A stretch of DNA of 64,000 nucleotides from Erodium maritimum (lineage: Eukaryota > Streptophyta > Magnoliopsida > Geraniales > Geraniaceae). The first letter of the stretch is position 1, and every line of letters starts with the position of its first letter. Shown here piece by piece: positions 47,131 through 59,600 of the stretch. A program made the translations under genes and the position numbers. Location of the stretch: the NCBI GenBank assembly GCA_963921825.1, contig OY997596.1:6453001-6517000 (forward strand), read 5' to 3'. The notes beneath the pieces were generated by a model. The model saw nothing but the letters and a program-made list of their open reading frames with translations, was not told the origin of the DNA and searched no databases.

Positions 47131-48170
47131 CTAGTCAGTGAACTTGGAGATGTCCTTCTGCTGTATGGCCTCGTATTTCTCAAAGAGTTGGTGCCATTTG
47201 TTGGACAACATCATATATATGTCTGTCATGTCAATTTGTAGTCGGCTTTTTTCTAAAGTTACCCGCTCACGCTCGGCTCTTGCTCGTTCCATGTCGGTAA
47301 TGACACTTACTTGCACTTGGAGGTCCTTCCCCTCCCTCTTCGTAGACTTCTTTCCCAACGGTTGCTCTTCTACACGCTGAGGAGGAGGGGGACTTCGCTG
47401 ACGACCTCCCTTAGTCGGATCGGAGGATATATGTTGGGACCCACCACCGAGAGGTGTAATATCTTCATCATCGGTGTGTCTTCCTCCACTTGTAGGTGGG
47501 GTTGAGCTGTAAGCCCCAGCCTCATCCAACAGTTGTCTCCGTACAGAAGTCATCGTGCCTTCCTCGATCATGAACTTCTCCTCGTTCCTCAACATCTCGA
47601 CCCAATGATCAAGGTCAAAATATTTTGGCTCATCCTTCTTCTTCGGTAGCTCTCTGTAAATATTCTTGGCCTCGACGACGTAGTCTGCCTCGTTTCATCT
47701 GTTGCAGACGTCAGCGAGTGAGCTCTTCAGAATATCGAGGTACTTCCGCACCCAAGACGAATGTCTGTTCCAATGGTTCTTGATTACTTTCCACTCGAAA
47801 TGTGGAAAACGTCATTTTCCATTGTACGCTTTCGCAATTATGCACCATAAGGACGTACCATCTTGGGAGTTGCCCTTAATTGGGTCTTTGGTTGTGCGGA
47901 GCGAGGTATTGATAAGGTGCCTCTCCGTCGCAACAATCTATTTTCTTCTAGCGTTTGTCACCCTTTGTTGTTGGAAAAGGCCGGTAGAGGGTGACTGAGA
48001 CGACATCCGGGTGCCACTATTGTTGTCGACGTGTTGTTGGGTTCCATCAGCCTCGTTGTAATGATAATAATTTTGACCGAGGTTGTAGGTGGGTGTTTGA
48101 AAGTTGTGGGGGGGGGGGGGGGGGGGGGGGGGTTGAATTATCCTGGATTGAAATTCATTTAACAACATTT
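47131..48170 (-). pseudogene. Harbinger ORF1-like gene with Myb/SANT and NAM-associated C-terminal regions
   Basis: Read on the minus strand: a proline-rich N-terminus; RRKIVATERHLINTSLRTTK and DGTSLWCIIAKAYNGK of the SANT-like part; FPHFEWKVIKNHWNRH; then EAKNIYRELPKKKDEPKYFD and the intact 154-codon frame 47131-47595 with a charged helix (ITDMERARAERERVTLEKSR). The C-terminal part resembles the NAM-associated C-terminal domain (PF14303) of plant Harbinger-linked proteins. Two in-frame TGA stops (47812-47814 and 47695-47697) break the gene. The G tract at 48108-48132 corresponds to the proline run. In active elements such a protein would assist DNA binding by the transposase; this one is dead. 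Confidence 0.7.
48108..48132. repeat. 25-base uninterrupted G tract
   Basis: Twenty-five G residues. On the minus strand they would extend a proline run (CCC codons) in the Harbinger ORF1 remnant. Confidence 0.9.
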
Positions 48171-48841
48171 ATATAAAAAGTTTGATACTTCACATAAAAA
48201 AATAATAAAAAACATTAAAGACGAGATTTTGAAAGTATCAGGTATGAATTCACCTGGGTTGTAACCAGGTTGCATATACAGGTTGAAATCGCTTGGGTTG
48301 TAACCAGGTTGCATGAACGGGTTGATAGTTGATCGGGGATGAAGTGGAGATCATCCTAGTTGAATTCCTCGACCTCCGGTGGAAATGGACGTTCAGTTTC
48401 GTTGTCAGATATTTTCTATCGGATTTTGGGAGAGAGTAAGTTGAGAAATTGAGAGTGAAAGTAGAGAAAAAATTGAGAAGTATGAGAATTGTTGGTGGTT
48501 TGATGAATGAGATTGAGGGTATTTATAGGTGGGGAAATTAGATTTTTGTTGTTTAAAATTCGTATTTAATTGAACTAAAAAAATGACTGTTGTCGATCGT
48601 TGCTCAAACGGTCGGATTTCTTTACACCGTTAGGGACACGTGTCAACCTCTGGTAGGCTGGCGCGCGACCCGCGACTCGCAAACCAGCAACCTAGGTTAG
48701 TAGTTTGCGGATCGTGGGTCACGACACCGATTTACTATTTAGTGGGTCGGAATCGCAAAAATCGCGCACCACAATGTACGACTCGTGATTTTCGACGCAC
48801 TAAATAGTGGGTCGCGGATCGAAGCGTTGTAAGTGCTCTTA

Positions 48842-49217
48842 AGATCTCTTTTGGTGTTGATCATCTTATTTAATTTTAAAATGGATCGTAGTAAAAGAGA
48901 GTACCCTTGCATTTGCTTTTTTAATCCATTTGCAAAAGGATTAATAATATTTACCAACACTAATGTATATATACGTATTACACATGCCCACACTTACTCT
49001 TTACAATATTTTAGAGCTTTTTTATTATGAAATGATAAATAAAATCAATTGATTCTACTTACATATAAATTCAATTACGTTGCTTTAATTTATTTATATT
49101 GAATTATTTATTTATCGGCAAGGTAAATAAAAGTTTTTGTCAAGTGAATGACATATTTTTCAATGGAGTTCTTTTAGAATAAAGGCTAATATGTAAATTA
49201 GCAAAATAGAGTGGAAT
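48842..49217. other. No gene seen
   Basis: AT-rich intergenic sequence between the Harbinger element and retroposon L. Confidence 0.45.
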
Positions 49218-49230
49218 ACAAAATAGGATT

Positions 49231-51211
49231 AGGGTTTCTCTCTATCATGTTTGAGTTCTCTTATCGTCTTTTTTTTGTCGAGCCTCCTCCGTCTCATTTC
49301 CATATCTCAACCCATTCAACGGGCTCTACCTTTACTTCCCTGCTCACCACCCTCGATTAGTATGCCTCTTGCGTCAATGGATGACAAGCTACGTCCCGGG
49401 GCTCCTCAATTGCATCTCTCCATGTCCTTTATCAAGCCACCGAGGCTGAGAAGAAAACAGATCAGAGTAACCCCACTCCTTATTCCTTCACTCCCAGCGA
49501 CAGTCTCTGGTCCTCTCCTTCCCCTCCCAGCCATGGAACTTGATGTCGGATCCAGCAGCTTCTTTACCGCCCTCCATGTCACGGCCAGAACGATGTCGGT
49601 TCCACTAAGCACCCATCTCTCTCCGGGCTCGATGTCCCCCAGAAATCTCCCTCCGATGGACAGCCTTCGTGTGTTGTAGGAGAGCTTCGACTCTCTCTCG
49701 ATGGAAGTAGAGGAGGACCACCTCGTTGTCGTCCCGATGGCCCCGGAGGATGAATAACTTACTGTCCAACAGACCCTTCTACCGATCGACCCTAGAAGAA
49801 CTTATGGTCTAGGCATGAAGCGACGATGACTTAGTCGTCCAGGTTATGGGTTGGGGAATTATGGGGTTTTATTTTTCTTCCCAAGCCGCCAAGCTTCGGG
49901 TCTGTCGAAGGGGGTCGTAGTGCTTCGATCAAGCGTCTCTCCTCCTAGAAGACATCACCCCCACACATTAATCCAGCCACCCTCCCGTTTCCCAGATGTT
50001 GTTGTGGACAAGGGCCTTCGACTTTCCTTCATTGGGGGACTCACACCCACCACCAGAGTCACCATTGGAAAAGCATTATGTGGCTTTCTAGACATGGAGA
50101 CAGACCAGTAGGGGCCGGCCCGAGGAGGTACACTCTGAGTCCGCTTTTGGAAAGACCTCACCGGCCTCCTCTAGAATACCATATGCCTGAGCATCCCTAA
50201 TATTCCCTACTCCGTTTGGGTTCGCCTTCAGTATAAGAGGCTACTTGTTTTTTTGCTTCATATATCAATGTATTCGTTACATGGTTGTGACTGCTCGGGG
50301 TGTCTTAGGACGGACAACTCCTCCACTCTCCACTTCGATTTGTCTCTAATGGTGGAGGAAGCTCCCAACCTCGAGAGAAACGTCCGTCGTGATTGGTCGG
50401 ATCCGATCCCCCCCAAGATCATCCCAATTAGGACCACTTGGCCATGGCCACGAGTTTCGTCATGCCCCATAAGATTCAAGCCGCAGAAATTGGACCATCC
50501 TTCTTTGACCAAGGACTTTCTACCTGAGGAACCAACAGCTTATGGAACGGGATGCACGTGTCCCCCTACTCCCACAGATACTTGTGGAGCTCCATAGAGG
50601 GCTTTCGACCGCCCCTCCCCCCACCGAAATCGGATTCAGGACCAAAGGCACAAAGGCCTTTGGATGCCTCCCAAGTGAGGATGGTGAAGCGGGGAAAGTT
50701 AAAGCCTGATCCCCCAGCTCGTTAGGCGGTAGGTCATCCTGTAACAGAAGAATAATGTGTTGGACAACTTTCCCGCCCTGATTGAGGTGGATGGCCTGGA
50801 AGGGCACGACGCGTGGTTTGTAAAGCAGTCTCGCCAGCTTCAATGAGTTCCTTAGGGATGTACGGGGTGACGAGATGGAGTCGGACTACAATCTTTTGGG
50901 ACCTGACACCATTCAGTCCCATGTCTCCTTATTCTCCTAGAGAACTCCTCAGTTACCTGGCGCTCTTCATCCAATGGGGTCTCTACCACGGGGACGATGA
51001 ACATCTAAGGCACGACATGTCCATCCCGAGTAAAGCCAGGAGAAACGATAACGGTACTTCATCATGAGAATAGGGATACATCCTATAGTTTGTAGCCTAG
51101 ATTATCCGAACCTCTTAGTTATAAGATAAGCATTCCGGGTATGTCCGAAACTTTGTCTCATCCTCTATTTCTGTTTTCGTGATAAAATACCATGACTCTT
51201 ATGCTCAAAAA
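49231..51211 (+). mobile_element. Retroposon L carrying a DUF4283-type ORF1 remnant
   Basis: The flanks are ACAAAATAGGATT (49218-49230) and ACAAAATATGGTT (51212-51224), 11 of 13 identical. The element starts AGGGTTTCTCTCTATCATG and ends ATGACTCTTATGCTCAAAAA, an A-tail of L1 type. It has an ORF1-like remnant but no endonuclease or RT, so it is either internally deleted or a non-autonomous derivative. Confidence 0.6.
49850..50600 (+). pseudogene. DUF4283 / zf-CCHC_4-like ORF1 remnant in retroposon L
   Basis: Split over frames, the plus strand reads TRVTIGKALCGFLDMETDQ, then GPARGGTL, then a VWV-type turn. HISMYSLHGCDCSGCL follows, in the place of the usual cysteine knuckle (C-x2-C...H...C), then SLTKDFLPEEPTAYGTGCTC. 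This is the order seen after DUF4283 in plant ORF1 proteins. Two or more frameshifts and a stop after METDQ break it. It is a third, more diverged relative of the remnants at 2836-4740 and 7861-8940. Confidence 0.5.
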
Positions 51212-51224
51212 ACAAAATATGGTT

Positions 51225-51955
51225 GGACTCCTTTGAATACTCAATAAGGTTTTAGACTGTTGGTTGATATATAGTTCCGAGGATAACTAGCTCGAAAAGA
51301 GTGAATAAATTTAGACTAAACCAAATTTTAATGAACTTAAAATAAAATCTCATCGTTGTATTTTCCACGCTTCTCCTCTGTTAGGTTGTCCCTCTCCTCC
51401 ACTCGCTATGATCTTGTTGGTCTCGTTGTTCATGAAAACAGACCTCCAACTCAACATTGGCGGTTCTTTTTCGTGAAGTTCGTCGAAGTATGGGTTTATC
51501 GTGCCAGATCAGTTGCAATATAAATGAGACTTTTTTTCTTATTAGTTTGTATATTGTCGATTTGTTTTTTTTTACTATAATTTTTTGTTATTCTGGTACA
51601 TATTCTTTTTGTGATCTGATTTCTATGTGTTTATAGAGATGTTTCCATGATTTTATGTGTTTGGTTTGCTGGAAATTTTATAAAATATGAACATTAGGTT
51701 CGAAAAAATGAGCACTAAGTTTAAGAATTTGAAACACGAGATATAAATTTTAGAACATCAGCTATAAAATTATGGAATAAAAATGAATATAAACTTCTAG
51801 AATAAAAATTAAATATTTTAAAATTCAGTGTTTGAAATGGAATTATTGAAAAACCATAATTTCGAATGGTAGACAAATAGATTGACGGTAAAAGAAAATC
51901 GAAGGAGAAAACAATTACGAAACTATTCTTTTGAGGATTATTCCCTTTTTGGATA
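51225..51955. other. No gene seen
   Basis: AT-rich sequence. A minus-strand frame of 89 codons (51721-51990) is Phe/Ser/Tyr-rich, as expected of AT-rich DNA, and is not credible. Confidence 0.45.
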
Positions 51956-52509
51956 ATTAGGTAGGGAGAAGAAATCAAATAGAAACTCATTCTTAACCTA
52001 AAAACTGTGAGAAGACATCCAAGCCACCAATTTCATAAATCGTTGTGTGAAATGCAAATGAGTTGTTAACTTGTTGACTGCAAAAACACAACACTTTTTA
52101 GTAAGTGGTATGGATTTTTTAGTAAAACTATCATATATATTTTTTACCAATTCACTAATTTAATCATTCCTATTTCGTTTGAACTCCGATCGGCTTCAAA
52201 CTCACGCCAATATTTTTTTTTCAAGAGCTTTCTATCAAGATCAATGATGAATATATTTTGAAGCATGAACAAAATTATACCTAGGTGATTTTTATCAACA
52301 CTGAATACTAGTTTTATCAAAACTCAACACTAATTTTATCAACACGGAAAACTAATTTTATCAACAGTCAACACTAATTTTATCAACACGGAACACTAGT
52401 TTTATCGCCTCATTTTCCAAAACTTAACATGATTCTTATCACCTCGTCACTTGTTTTTATATCCTCGGTACATGTGTTTTATCACATCATCACATGTTTT
52501 TATCGACAC

Positions 52510-54086
52510 TTTTTTAAAAAGGAAAATATATATTAAAAATCCAATGTTTTAAGGACGAAAACAAAGGACACAGGCGAAAAACCCACAATACAGAACACGA
52601 GCATGCCAACAAGGACACCTCAAACCAGACTTGACAAAGGGTAAACAAAGGTCTAACAACCTAGATTTTTCTACCGTGAAGCAAATAGTAAAACGCATAC
52701 AAAAAAAGAGCGTGCCAATAGAGGCACCTCAAACCAAACTAACAACAAGACTATAATCCCAAAAACAAGCAACAAAGGGGGTGGGGGGGGGGGGGGGGGG
52801 GGGACCAACACGGTCTTAGTATTAGATATATATGACTAACATTAAACACACAAAGAGCCTACAAGGGCTACAAGCGAAGAAACACAATAAACTCCCAAGC
52901 ACCCGGTGAAACATACACCGACCACAACTCAAAGCCACGCAAACCCAAAAAAGTGACCTAAGAACTTGTACAACCCTAAAACTCACTGAAACCAAAGGTT
53001 CCGACACGCCGGTGGCCAACACCACTAAACAGTAGAGTATACCTCAGTACCCAACCTAGTCCGTTCTGCAAACAAAGCCATAAAGACCAAACCCTCGACG
53101 CCGGCCAATACCTAGACCGTCGAGCCTCCGTCACAATTATGATTGAAGGAGAGCAGTACTACCAAGTCTAAGTATAGAGGAAGGTAAAACACAAGTACAA
53201 GGACAAAACCGAGAATACCAAGTAAAATCAGCCTCCACGGCAACGAGTCCAACCTCAAACCACGAACGATCTTCACCAAAAAGACAAAGAAGCGTGTCCC
53301 ACGACCGGTTCAGGAAAGTCGTTGATTTGAGAAGCGAGATACATAGTAGCAACGACGAGGAGCTACCACCACTGCAAACCGAGGTTGTTCGGGTCTACGA
53401 TAATCTTACCTGATAGCAGAAAATTATCCCACGGCCAAACCCCAAACAACCCCAAACGCCAAAATTCTGGCTGACCAACATCGACGTCGGTACCCTAAGC
53501 CAAAGCCAAGGGGGAGAGATGAAGGGTGGACAAAACCGGTCAGTAAAGGAACACCCGAGGCACACTCGAGCAGACCTGCTACCCGAGAACAAACGGAGCG
53601 CGACTTCCCATGTCCGGAGAACTACATATCGGCGAGAGAAGGGCCGACCTGCACCTTCCCCTCAACCTTGCACCGCCAGAAACTCTGAACCACCAGATCT
53701 TGGAAAGTAGAGGGACACGTTGAAAAATCCGACCAAAAGTCGGCTCCGGAGTTGAAGACCCGGCCCAACCCAACTGCACTTCATCGTGACCTTGCACCGC
53801 CTGAGACCTTTGCTCATGAAACCACAACCAGAAGAACTTTCAACCGAATCTGATCAAGAAGATAAAGCGTAGATTCGAAGTTTGAAACGGGAAAAGAGGA
53901 AAGGAAAAACATAATAGAAGGGGGAATGAGGTAAAAAGAAGAAGGGGATGTCTCCACCGGTGATAGCAGTGGCCGGAGGCCACCTCCATCACCGTTGGAG
54001 GTGAAAAGGGGCAGGGGCGGCTGTAACAGTAAAGATAATTTTTTTTTTACTTGAGAGCTTTTTTCGTGGAGAGAAACTTTTTTTAA
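52510..54086 (-). mobile_element. Retroposon I inside foldback X2
   Basis: On the minus strand the element begins near 54086 with a T/C-rich leader including CCACTGCTATCACCGGTGGA and ends near TTTTAATATATATTTTCCTT and an A-run. The flanks TTTTTATCGACAC and TTTTTTATCACAC are near-matches and may be the target duplication. It contains a 21-G tract (52783-52803). No RT. The tail is atypical for the GCTGAT family, so membership is tentative. Confidence 0.55.
52783..52803. repeat. 21-base uninterrupted G tract
   Basis: Twenty-one G residues within retroposon I (a C tract on the retroposon's own strand), preceded by GGGGGT. Confidence 0.88.
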
Positions 54087-54570
54087 ATTTTTTATCACAC
54101 TAAACACTAGTTGTATCAACACTAAACTCTAGTTTATAACCCTTATTATCAAAATTGAACATGATTTTTCTCATCTTATTACTTGTTTTTTATCATCTCG
54201 ATACGTGTTTTTATCAACATTTAACATTAGTTTTTATCACTCTGGTATGAAACATTTATTAGTAAAGATTTATCAACACTCAACACTATTTTTATCACCC
54301 CGATATAAAAAAATTTCTTGCTTCAATATATATTCAGTATGTGACTTGATAGATACACCTTCAAAAAGGAAAAGTATTAGCACAAGTTTGAAGCTAATCG
54401 TAGTTCAAACGAATCGATGATGATTAAATAAATAAATTAGTCAAGAAAAAAATGGACACTTGTCCACATGACACCATACTATCACAACTATGACTTTTCT
54501 TATGTCACCGTATTTAGGATAAAAGAGGTTTCTAACCGATTTGTCCTCATTAAATAGGTTATTATTTTTT

Positions 54571-56055
54571 ATCAGCAAGACATTGAAATTAACCGGCTCT
54601 TTGAAGTAAAGATCTCGGGAAGGAACAAAAAACAACTTAGGAGCATTCCGAATGGGAACCTCAAACACTAGTACCCCACAACCAGGGTTGAAAACAGAGT
54701 ACAACACAAGGAAACCACCACAACAAGACAAGGAATCAACCAAGAACATAACAACCAACCAGAACAACCCCAATAGAAGAATAAACCAACACAACAAAAG
54801 AAACACAACCCACAAAAGAAACAACCCACAACAAAGCAGAATTAAAAAACGAAGAAGGGTCTTGAATCCGGATTTAACCACTTTGAAGCCCTGAAAATCT
54901 TGAGAAAAAAAGGGGTTTAGCTACCCGAGTTTAACCACCATGAAGCGCGAGAAGGGAATGCAAATGAAAACCAAGCCAAGCAACCAGAGGATCTCTAATC
55001 CCTAACCTAGAGGGGAAAGCCCTACTCCCAGCTCATTAGACTGAAATTCCACAAAGGGAATTTCAGGATCTAATTATCGGTGGTCAAGACCACAACGGTG
55101 AGAGAACCCTGATTTACCCAACTAATCCAAGCTGCTTGCTTCTGAAATGGGCAAACATAGTCCCAATACCTCGCCGGCGGCCAACCCCTTTACCGTCGAG
55201 CTCGATCCACACTCGTGGTCGAGAAGAAGTGAAACAAAGCAGCCTAAGGAAAGAAAGAACGGGAGGGAGGAGATAACCTAATCAAAAAAGGGAGAAGAGC
55301 AGACTATCCCTCAAAGACCCAAAGAACCAGAACACGTACCTAGACCTCCACACGATTCCGGTCAACCCTGGGAAACGCCCTACGGAAGACGGTATTGCTA
55401 CCAAGCACGGTCGAGGCTTGAAAGGCTGTCAGATCTGTCATCCAATACATGCGAGAAGCGCGGCCACAAAGGTGAGCAAGGTCCAGGAGCGACAAGGCAC
55501 AAAAGCAACAAATCTGATCCGAGAAGGACCAAATCGGGAGGAGAAGGACGTCTAAGGAGCGACCCACCAAGCGAGCAGCGAGGAGCCCTGACCCAATCCA
55601 TGAAGAACCCCGCCAAAAAAGTCGGAGAAGAATGTTCCACACCAAATCTGCAAAGGCTCAACTGACGAAGGATTAAGCTCTAAATCGGGCTTCACCAGAG
55701 GCGAAGAGGTAGGAGTAGGAAAAGAGGGGTTAATCAGAGGCAAGAAGCCCAGATCTACGATGCTCTCCAACTGAATCAATGGAGAAGCATCTCCCACAAA
55801 TAGATATGGAATAACTGATCGATCGACGTCGAAGGAAGAGAGAAGGGACGATGAGGAAAAAGGGTGAAGTGAAGAAGAGAAGAGGGAGGCGAGGAGCAGT
55901 GAGAGACCACCGGCGTCTTCACTGACTCTAGAGGAGGCCAGATCAAACGCCGACAGTGCCGGATTTCGAGGAAAGGGTTAAGGAAAAAGAGAGGTGAGAA
56001 CGTTTAGGTTTTATAGGGAGAAGTGGGAGAAGTGTGCAGCGAAATTAATTCTCAT
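54571..56055 (-). mobile_element. Retroposon J between foldback X2 and the V-ATPase gene
   Basis: Read on the minus strand it ends TTCAATGTCTTGCTGATAAA and an A-run, the family tail. The 5' side near 56050 is a C/T-rich leader with CTATAAAACCTAAACG. The interior is GC-rich with CCGGCGGCCAACC. Frames of 80-100 codons have no known domain. The target duplication was not found, so the 5' end is approximate. It ends about 600 bp from the V-ATPase stop codon. Confidence 0.6.
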
Positions 56056-56667
56056 GAACATTAATTCTCACGAATTTAGTGGCTTGAATGGTTTGTAGTA
56101 TAAGATTGATTGGTACCTAAAATGCCCGACGAATGAGACCCACAGGTTTATGTTATTTTGCAGGCCCTAATATCCTATTAAATGCACCTTACCAAAAACA
56201 GACATACATAACAAAGGGATTATTAACAAACGAAAGCAGAGCAAATTATTCAAATTTAATTGTAATGAACAAAAATGATTACAAAAATGGAACACTAGTT
56301 CTGTTAAATTGTTAATCTCCATTACAAATGACATGATATGACCCAATAAAAGAAGAAAAATTAGTGATCATGAAAAAGAAGGCACAATTCCCTGCAGAAA
56401 AGACCACACACTACACACAAACCATGTGTGTGCTAGAGGGAAAAGCTACCTTGTATAGAGTTCTTTACAACACTGAAACCCTATTTTCCTTCCTTTTCTC
56501 GAGAAAGAAAATACAAATATGTATCCAACATCGTAAGCAAACTTTTAAACTCCTATGTCAAAATGATGCCATACTTCTCTCTTAGCAATGATGCCCACCA
56601 TAGTGGGCCGTTTTCTCATTGTTCAAATTCCGTTTTTCTGTGTTTCTATCAGCGGGGATGTTAACGG

Positions 56668-59600
56668 CTAGTCTTCATCCTCCCCGACTGTAGAGAACGA
56701 GAGAGGTTTGAACTTGTATCCATCGCCGAAGTAGAACTTGTTTTGGAATTCAACCCAGTGAAGACGCAAGGCGTGAAGAAACGCGCTGAGGGTCTCCATC
56801 ATGAGTAATATGAAGGCAGTTGCAAAGGCGAAAACTACTAGCCCCACTAGCCGAATGATAAAATTGTCATACCTGTTACAAGAACATTAGAGGAGGTTTT
56901 GCAACAGATACACAATGTATGCGAGTCTGCTGAAAGAGAAGGAACATGCTTATACTTTATAACGCCCTCTGGACTACAGGTCAATTACCACCAAACAATT
57001 CCCACTTGAATTTTTAGGGGATATTACGTTTTACTTCCCTATGCTATACACAATTTGCACTTTACTAGCTGGAACTTTGAAATGTGCCAATTTACTAGCC
57101 TCCACTTTTGAATATATCAGTTAATTACCACTAAACTTTTAAGTGTGTCAATTTACTGTTCAGTTGTATAGAATTCGTTAATTTTAGGGTTTCGGGAATA
57201 TGGATTGCCAAAATTATGCTCTTATGAGGTGGCTGAGCACGGGAAGGTATAATTTCAGCATTTCATATTCTCTAAAGTCTAAACCCTAAATTTAACGGGT
57301 TTTATACAACTTAATCAACAAGGAAACAAATTCAAAGTACAGTGTAGTAAATTGGAACACTTGAAAGCTCAAGGTAGTAAATTGACTCACTTCAAAGTTT
57401 GGGGTAGTAAACATAACTTCCCCTAAATAAAACTAAAAGAGCTCAAAGAGGCAAAGCAACACCATGCCATCCGTCAGCATAGTACTTGATTAACTCACCC
57501 AAGGGTATTGTCAATCAAATAGAGAAAATATATATATACTCACCCCCAAGCAAGCAGTAGTACTTTCTCGTAGAAAACAGTTGATAACTCCGAGTGGGCC
57601 AGACTGCATAACAGTAACATATCGATATCAAACAGAAATCATATGTAGAAGAAGAATCAGATAACATTATTACTAAACCAAGAATGTACCTCAGAGCCCA
57701 AAGCCGCAGGTAAGAAGCTGTGTTGGAAACTGCTCCCAGAACAAACTCTATCGAATGTATCATTTGGTGCACAAATACCTCACTGAAATTAAACTCCTCG
57801 GAATGTCGCCGTGCAGATTCAGATTCTTCTTCTGCCTCAAGATCCAACTCAGACGTCCCAATCATCCCGTAGTTACGACCTTGAAACCTCTACAAAATTT
57901 CATCAAGAACAAAATATAACAACTCCTCGTGACCTTAATTTCAACTCGATTTCATCAATAGAACTAGAGTCAATACAAGGAAATTAACCCCATGTGATTT
58001 TGGAGTGCCCGGAGTTCAAAAGACATAGCAATAGTACAAGGCAATTTCTTGAATAAATTAATCACCTTTATCAGTAATGAGAGCTTTGTAAAGTGTCACC
58101 GGCTTTATGTAATGATCAACTATTTTCAAAATTGATGAAGAGATAAACAAACTTTCTATTTTCCCTTTCTTTAGTTTAAAATTGATTTTGGAGTACTTGC
58201 ATTGGTTCACTTCTAATTTTGTATGTTTAGATACAACAAATTAAAACTTGTTTCTAAATCAGATCCTTTGTTAACTTAGACTACCGTTGAGCCAAATACA
58301 CATAAATAAAGGACATTTAGCATGCAACAATAGTCCCCAAACAGAAAAAAAAATGTAAGTATAATACATGAAAAACAGTTGAAATTATCATTTCAGCTGG
58401 AAAAAATACCTCCATGTGACGCTTCCTCAAAATAAAAGGTTTCGGGAAAAGCATCCATGGAACTGATATGAGAGCCAAAAGTAACAGCAGGATCTGCAAC
58501 AAACATGCAGAGTACATCATTATAATGACTGATAAGCACAAGATGATGAACTCACGGGCTGCGATGATAGAGAAAAATAGAGATCATGCCTGTAGTGGTC
58601 TCTGGCCCCAAAACAACTCATTCTCACCAAGATCATCAGTGGGACTCAGAAACATGTATATCATTACATGATAGAGATCTGCCTGTGAACCACTGCACCA
58701 CTTGACAAGAATGAGAAGCGAGAGATACCCAAAAAGGCTATTCAGAAAGATCAGCTGTGGCACAAACTGGTACCTAAACAAAAGATTTAGAATAAGCTCC
58801 AATCTTATCTATATACCCTTTTGAGTAACAAGCAAAGGGAAAAGAAAACAAGGGAGGCATGCACACCTAATATCCAGTGAGCTGCTAAAGAAACGTGCAT
58901 TGAAGAAACTTAATATGATTCCTAGGTTCATCTGGGCAATGCCCAGAAGAATAGACATTTTCATTTTAAGGGAGTTCAAAAATGGCAATTCTGAACGACT
59001 TCCACGCCAACTAGGATCCACGCCAAATGGATAAGGGTCTTGATACATGACTAAACCAGTTGTCCGAGCATCACTAATCAGAGCAAAAAGAATTTGTTAT
59101 AATTAGCAAACAATAATGTTGTCATAAGATATTTTAGGGATCTAAAAGGAAACTGATAAAAACATACCTGCATGAAGCTTCGCGGCATTTGTAAGCAGAG
59201 CCACCAAATATGTGATACGGAACCGAGAAAAACTCATTGTAAATAAGGCCACAATAAATTGAAAACAGTGACATTAAAAGGAGTACATAACGCCCGCCAA
59301 AAAGCATCTCCATAAAGCTTCCTAGTTTCTGGCAGGAATTAAATATGTATGAGAGGTAACTCGAGCACACATAATATGTTTCACTATGCTTAGCAAGGAT
59401 AACCATCTTTCAATCCTGATAAGCAGGAATAAAAACTATATGATGACAACAGAAGAGAATAAGAAGATACCTGACCACTAAGCTTGCTTTCACGAGAAAT
59501 AAGATATAATGCTCCTAATAACAAGCATATGCCATGACCCCAATCCCCAAACATCACCGCAAAAAGGAAAGGAAATGTAATGACAGTGTAAACTGCAGGA

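Larger units (their letters stand above)
46776..48838 (-). mobile_element. PIF/Harbinger-type DNA transposon, about 2.06 kb, decayed
   Basis: TTA flanks both ends (46773-46775 and 48839-48841). The termini are GAGCATATACAATGGA and, inverted, GAGCACTTACAACGCTTC. Subterminal regions carry repeated motifs: GAGACTCGGGTTG near the left end and GTGGGTCGCGGATC/CGACTCGTGATTT near the right. Inside is an ORF1-type gene remnant but no DDE transposase, so it depends on another element. It is larger than the MITE at 2528-2815 but has the same TSD and similar GAGCAT ends. Confidence 0.75.
51966..54548. mobile_element. Mutator-like foldback element X2, related to X1
   Basis: ATTAGGTAGG (51956-51965) and ATTAAATAGG (54549-54558) agree at 8 of 10 positions. 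The inverted ends GAGAAGAAATCAAATAGAAA and, reversed, GAGGACAAATCGGTTAGAAA match X1's termini. The subterminal sequence (CTTGTTGACTGCAAAAACAC, TTTTTAGTAAGTGG) matches X1 at 26540-26600. Interior repeats of TTTTATCAACAC also match. A retroposon (52510-54086) is inserted in it. Without that insertion it would be about 1 kb and mostly inverted repeat. No transposase. Confidence 0.68.

Noticed and set aside
49251..49676. 142-codon plus-strand frame as an independent gene
   Set aside because: It lies at the start of retroposon L with a Ser/Pro/Leu-rich sequence and no clear domain. It may be part of the decayed ORF1 leader.
54560..56070. Target duplication for retroposon J
   Set aside because: ATTAATTCTCA(T/C)GAA repeats near 56045-56080 are local and do not match the left flank near 54555.
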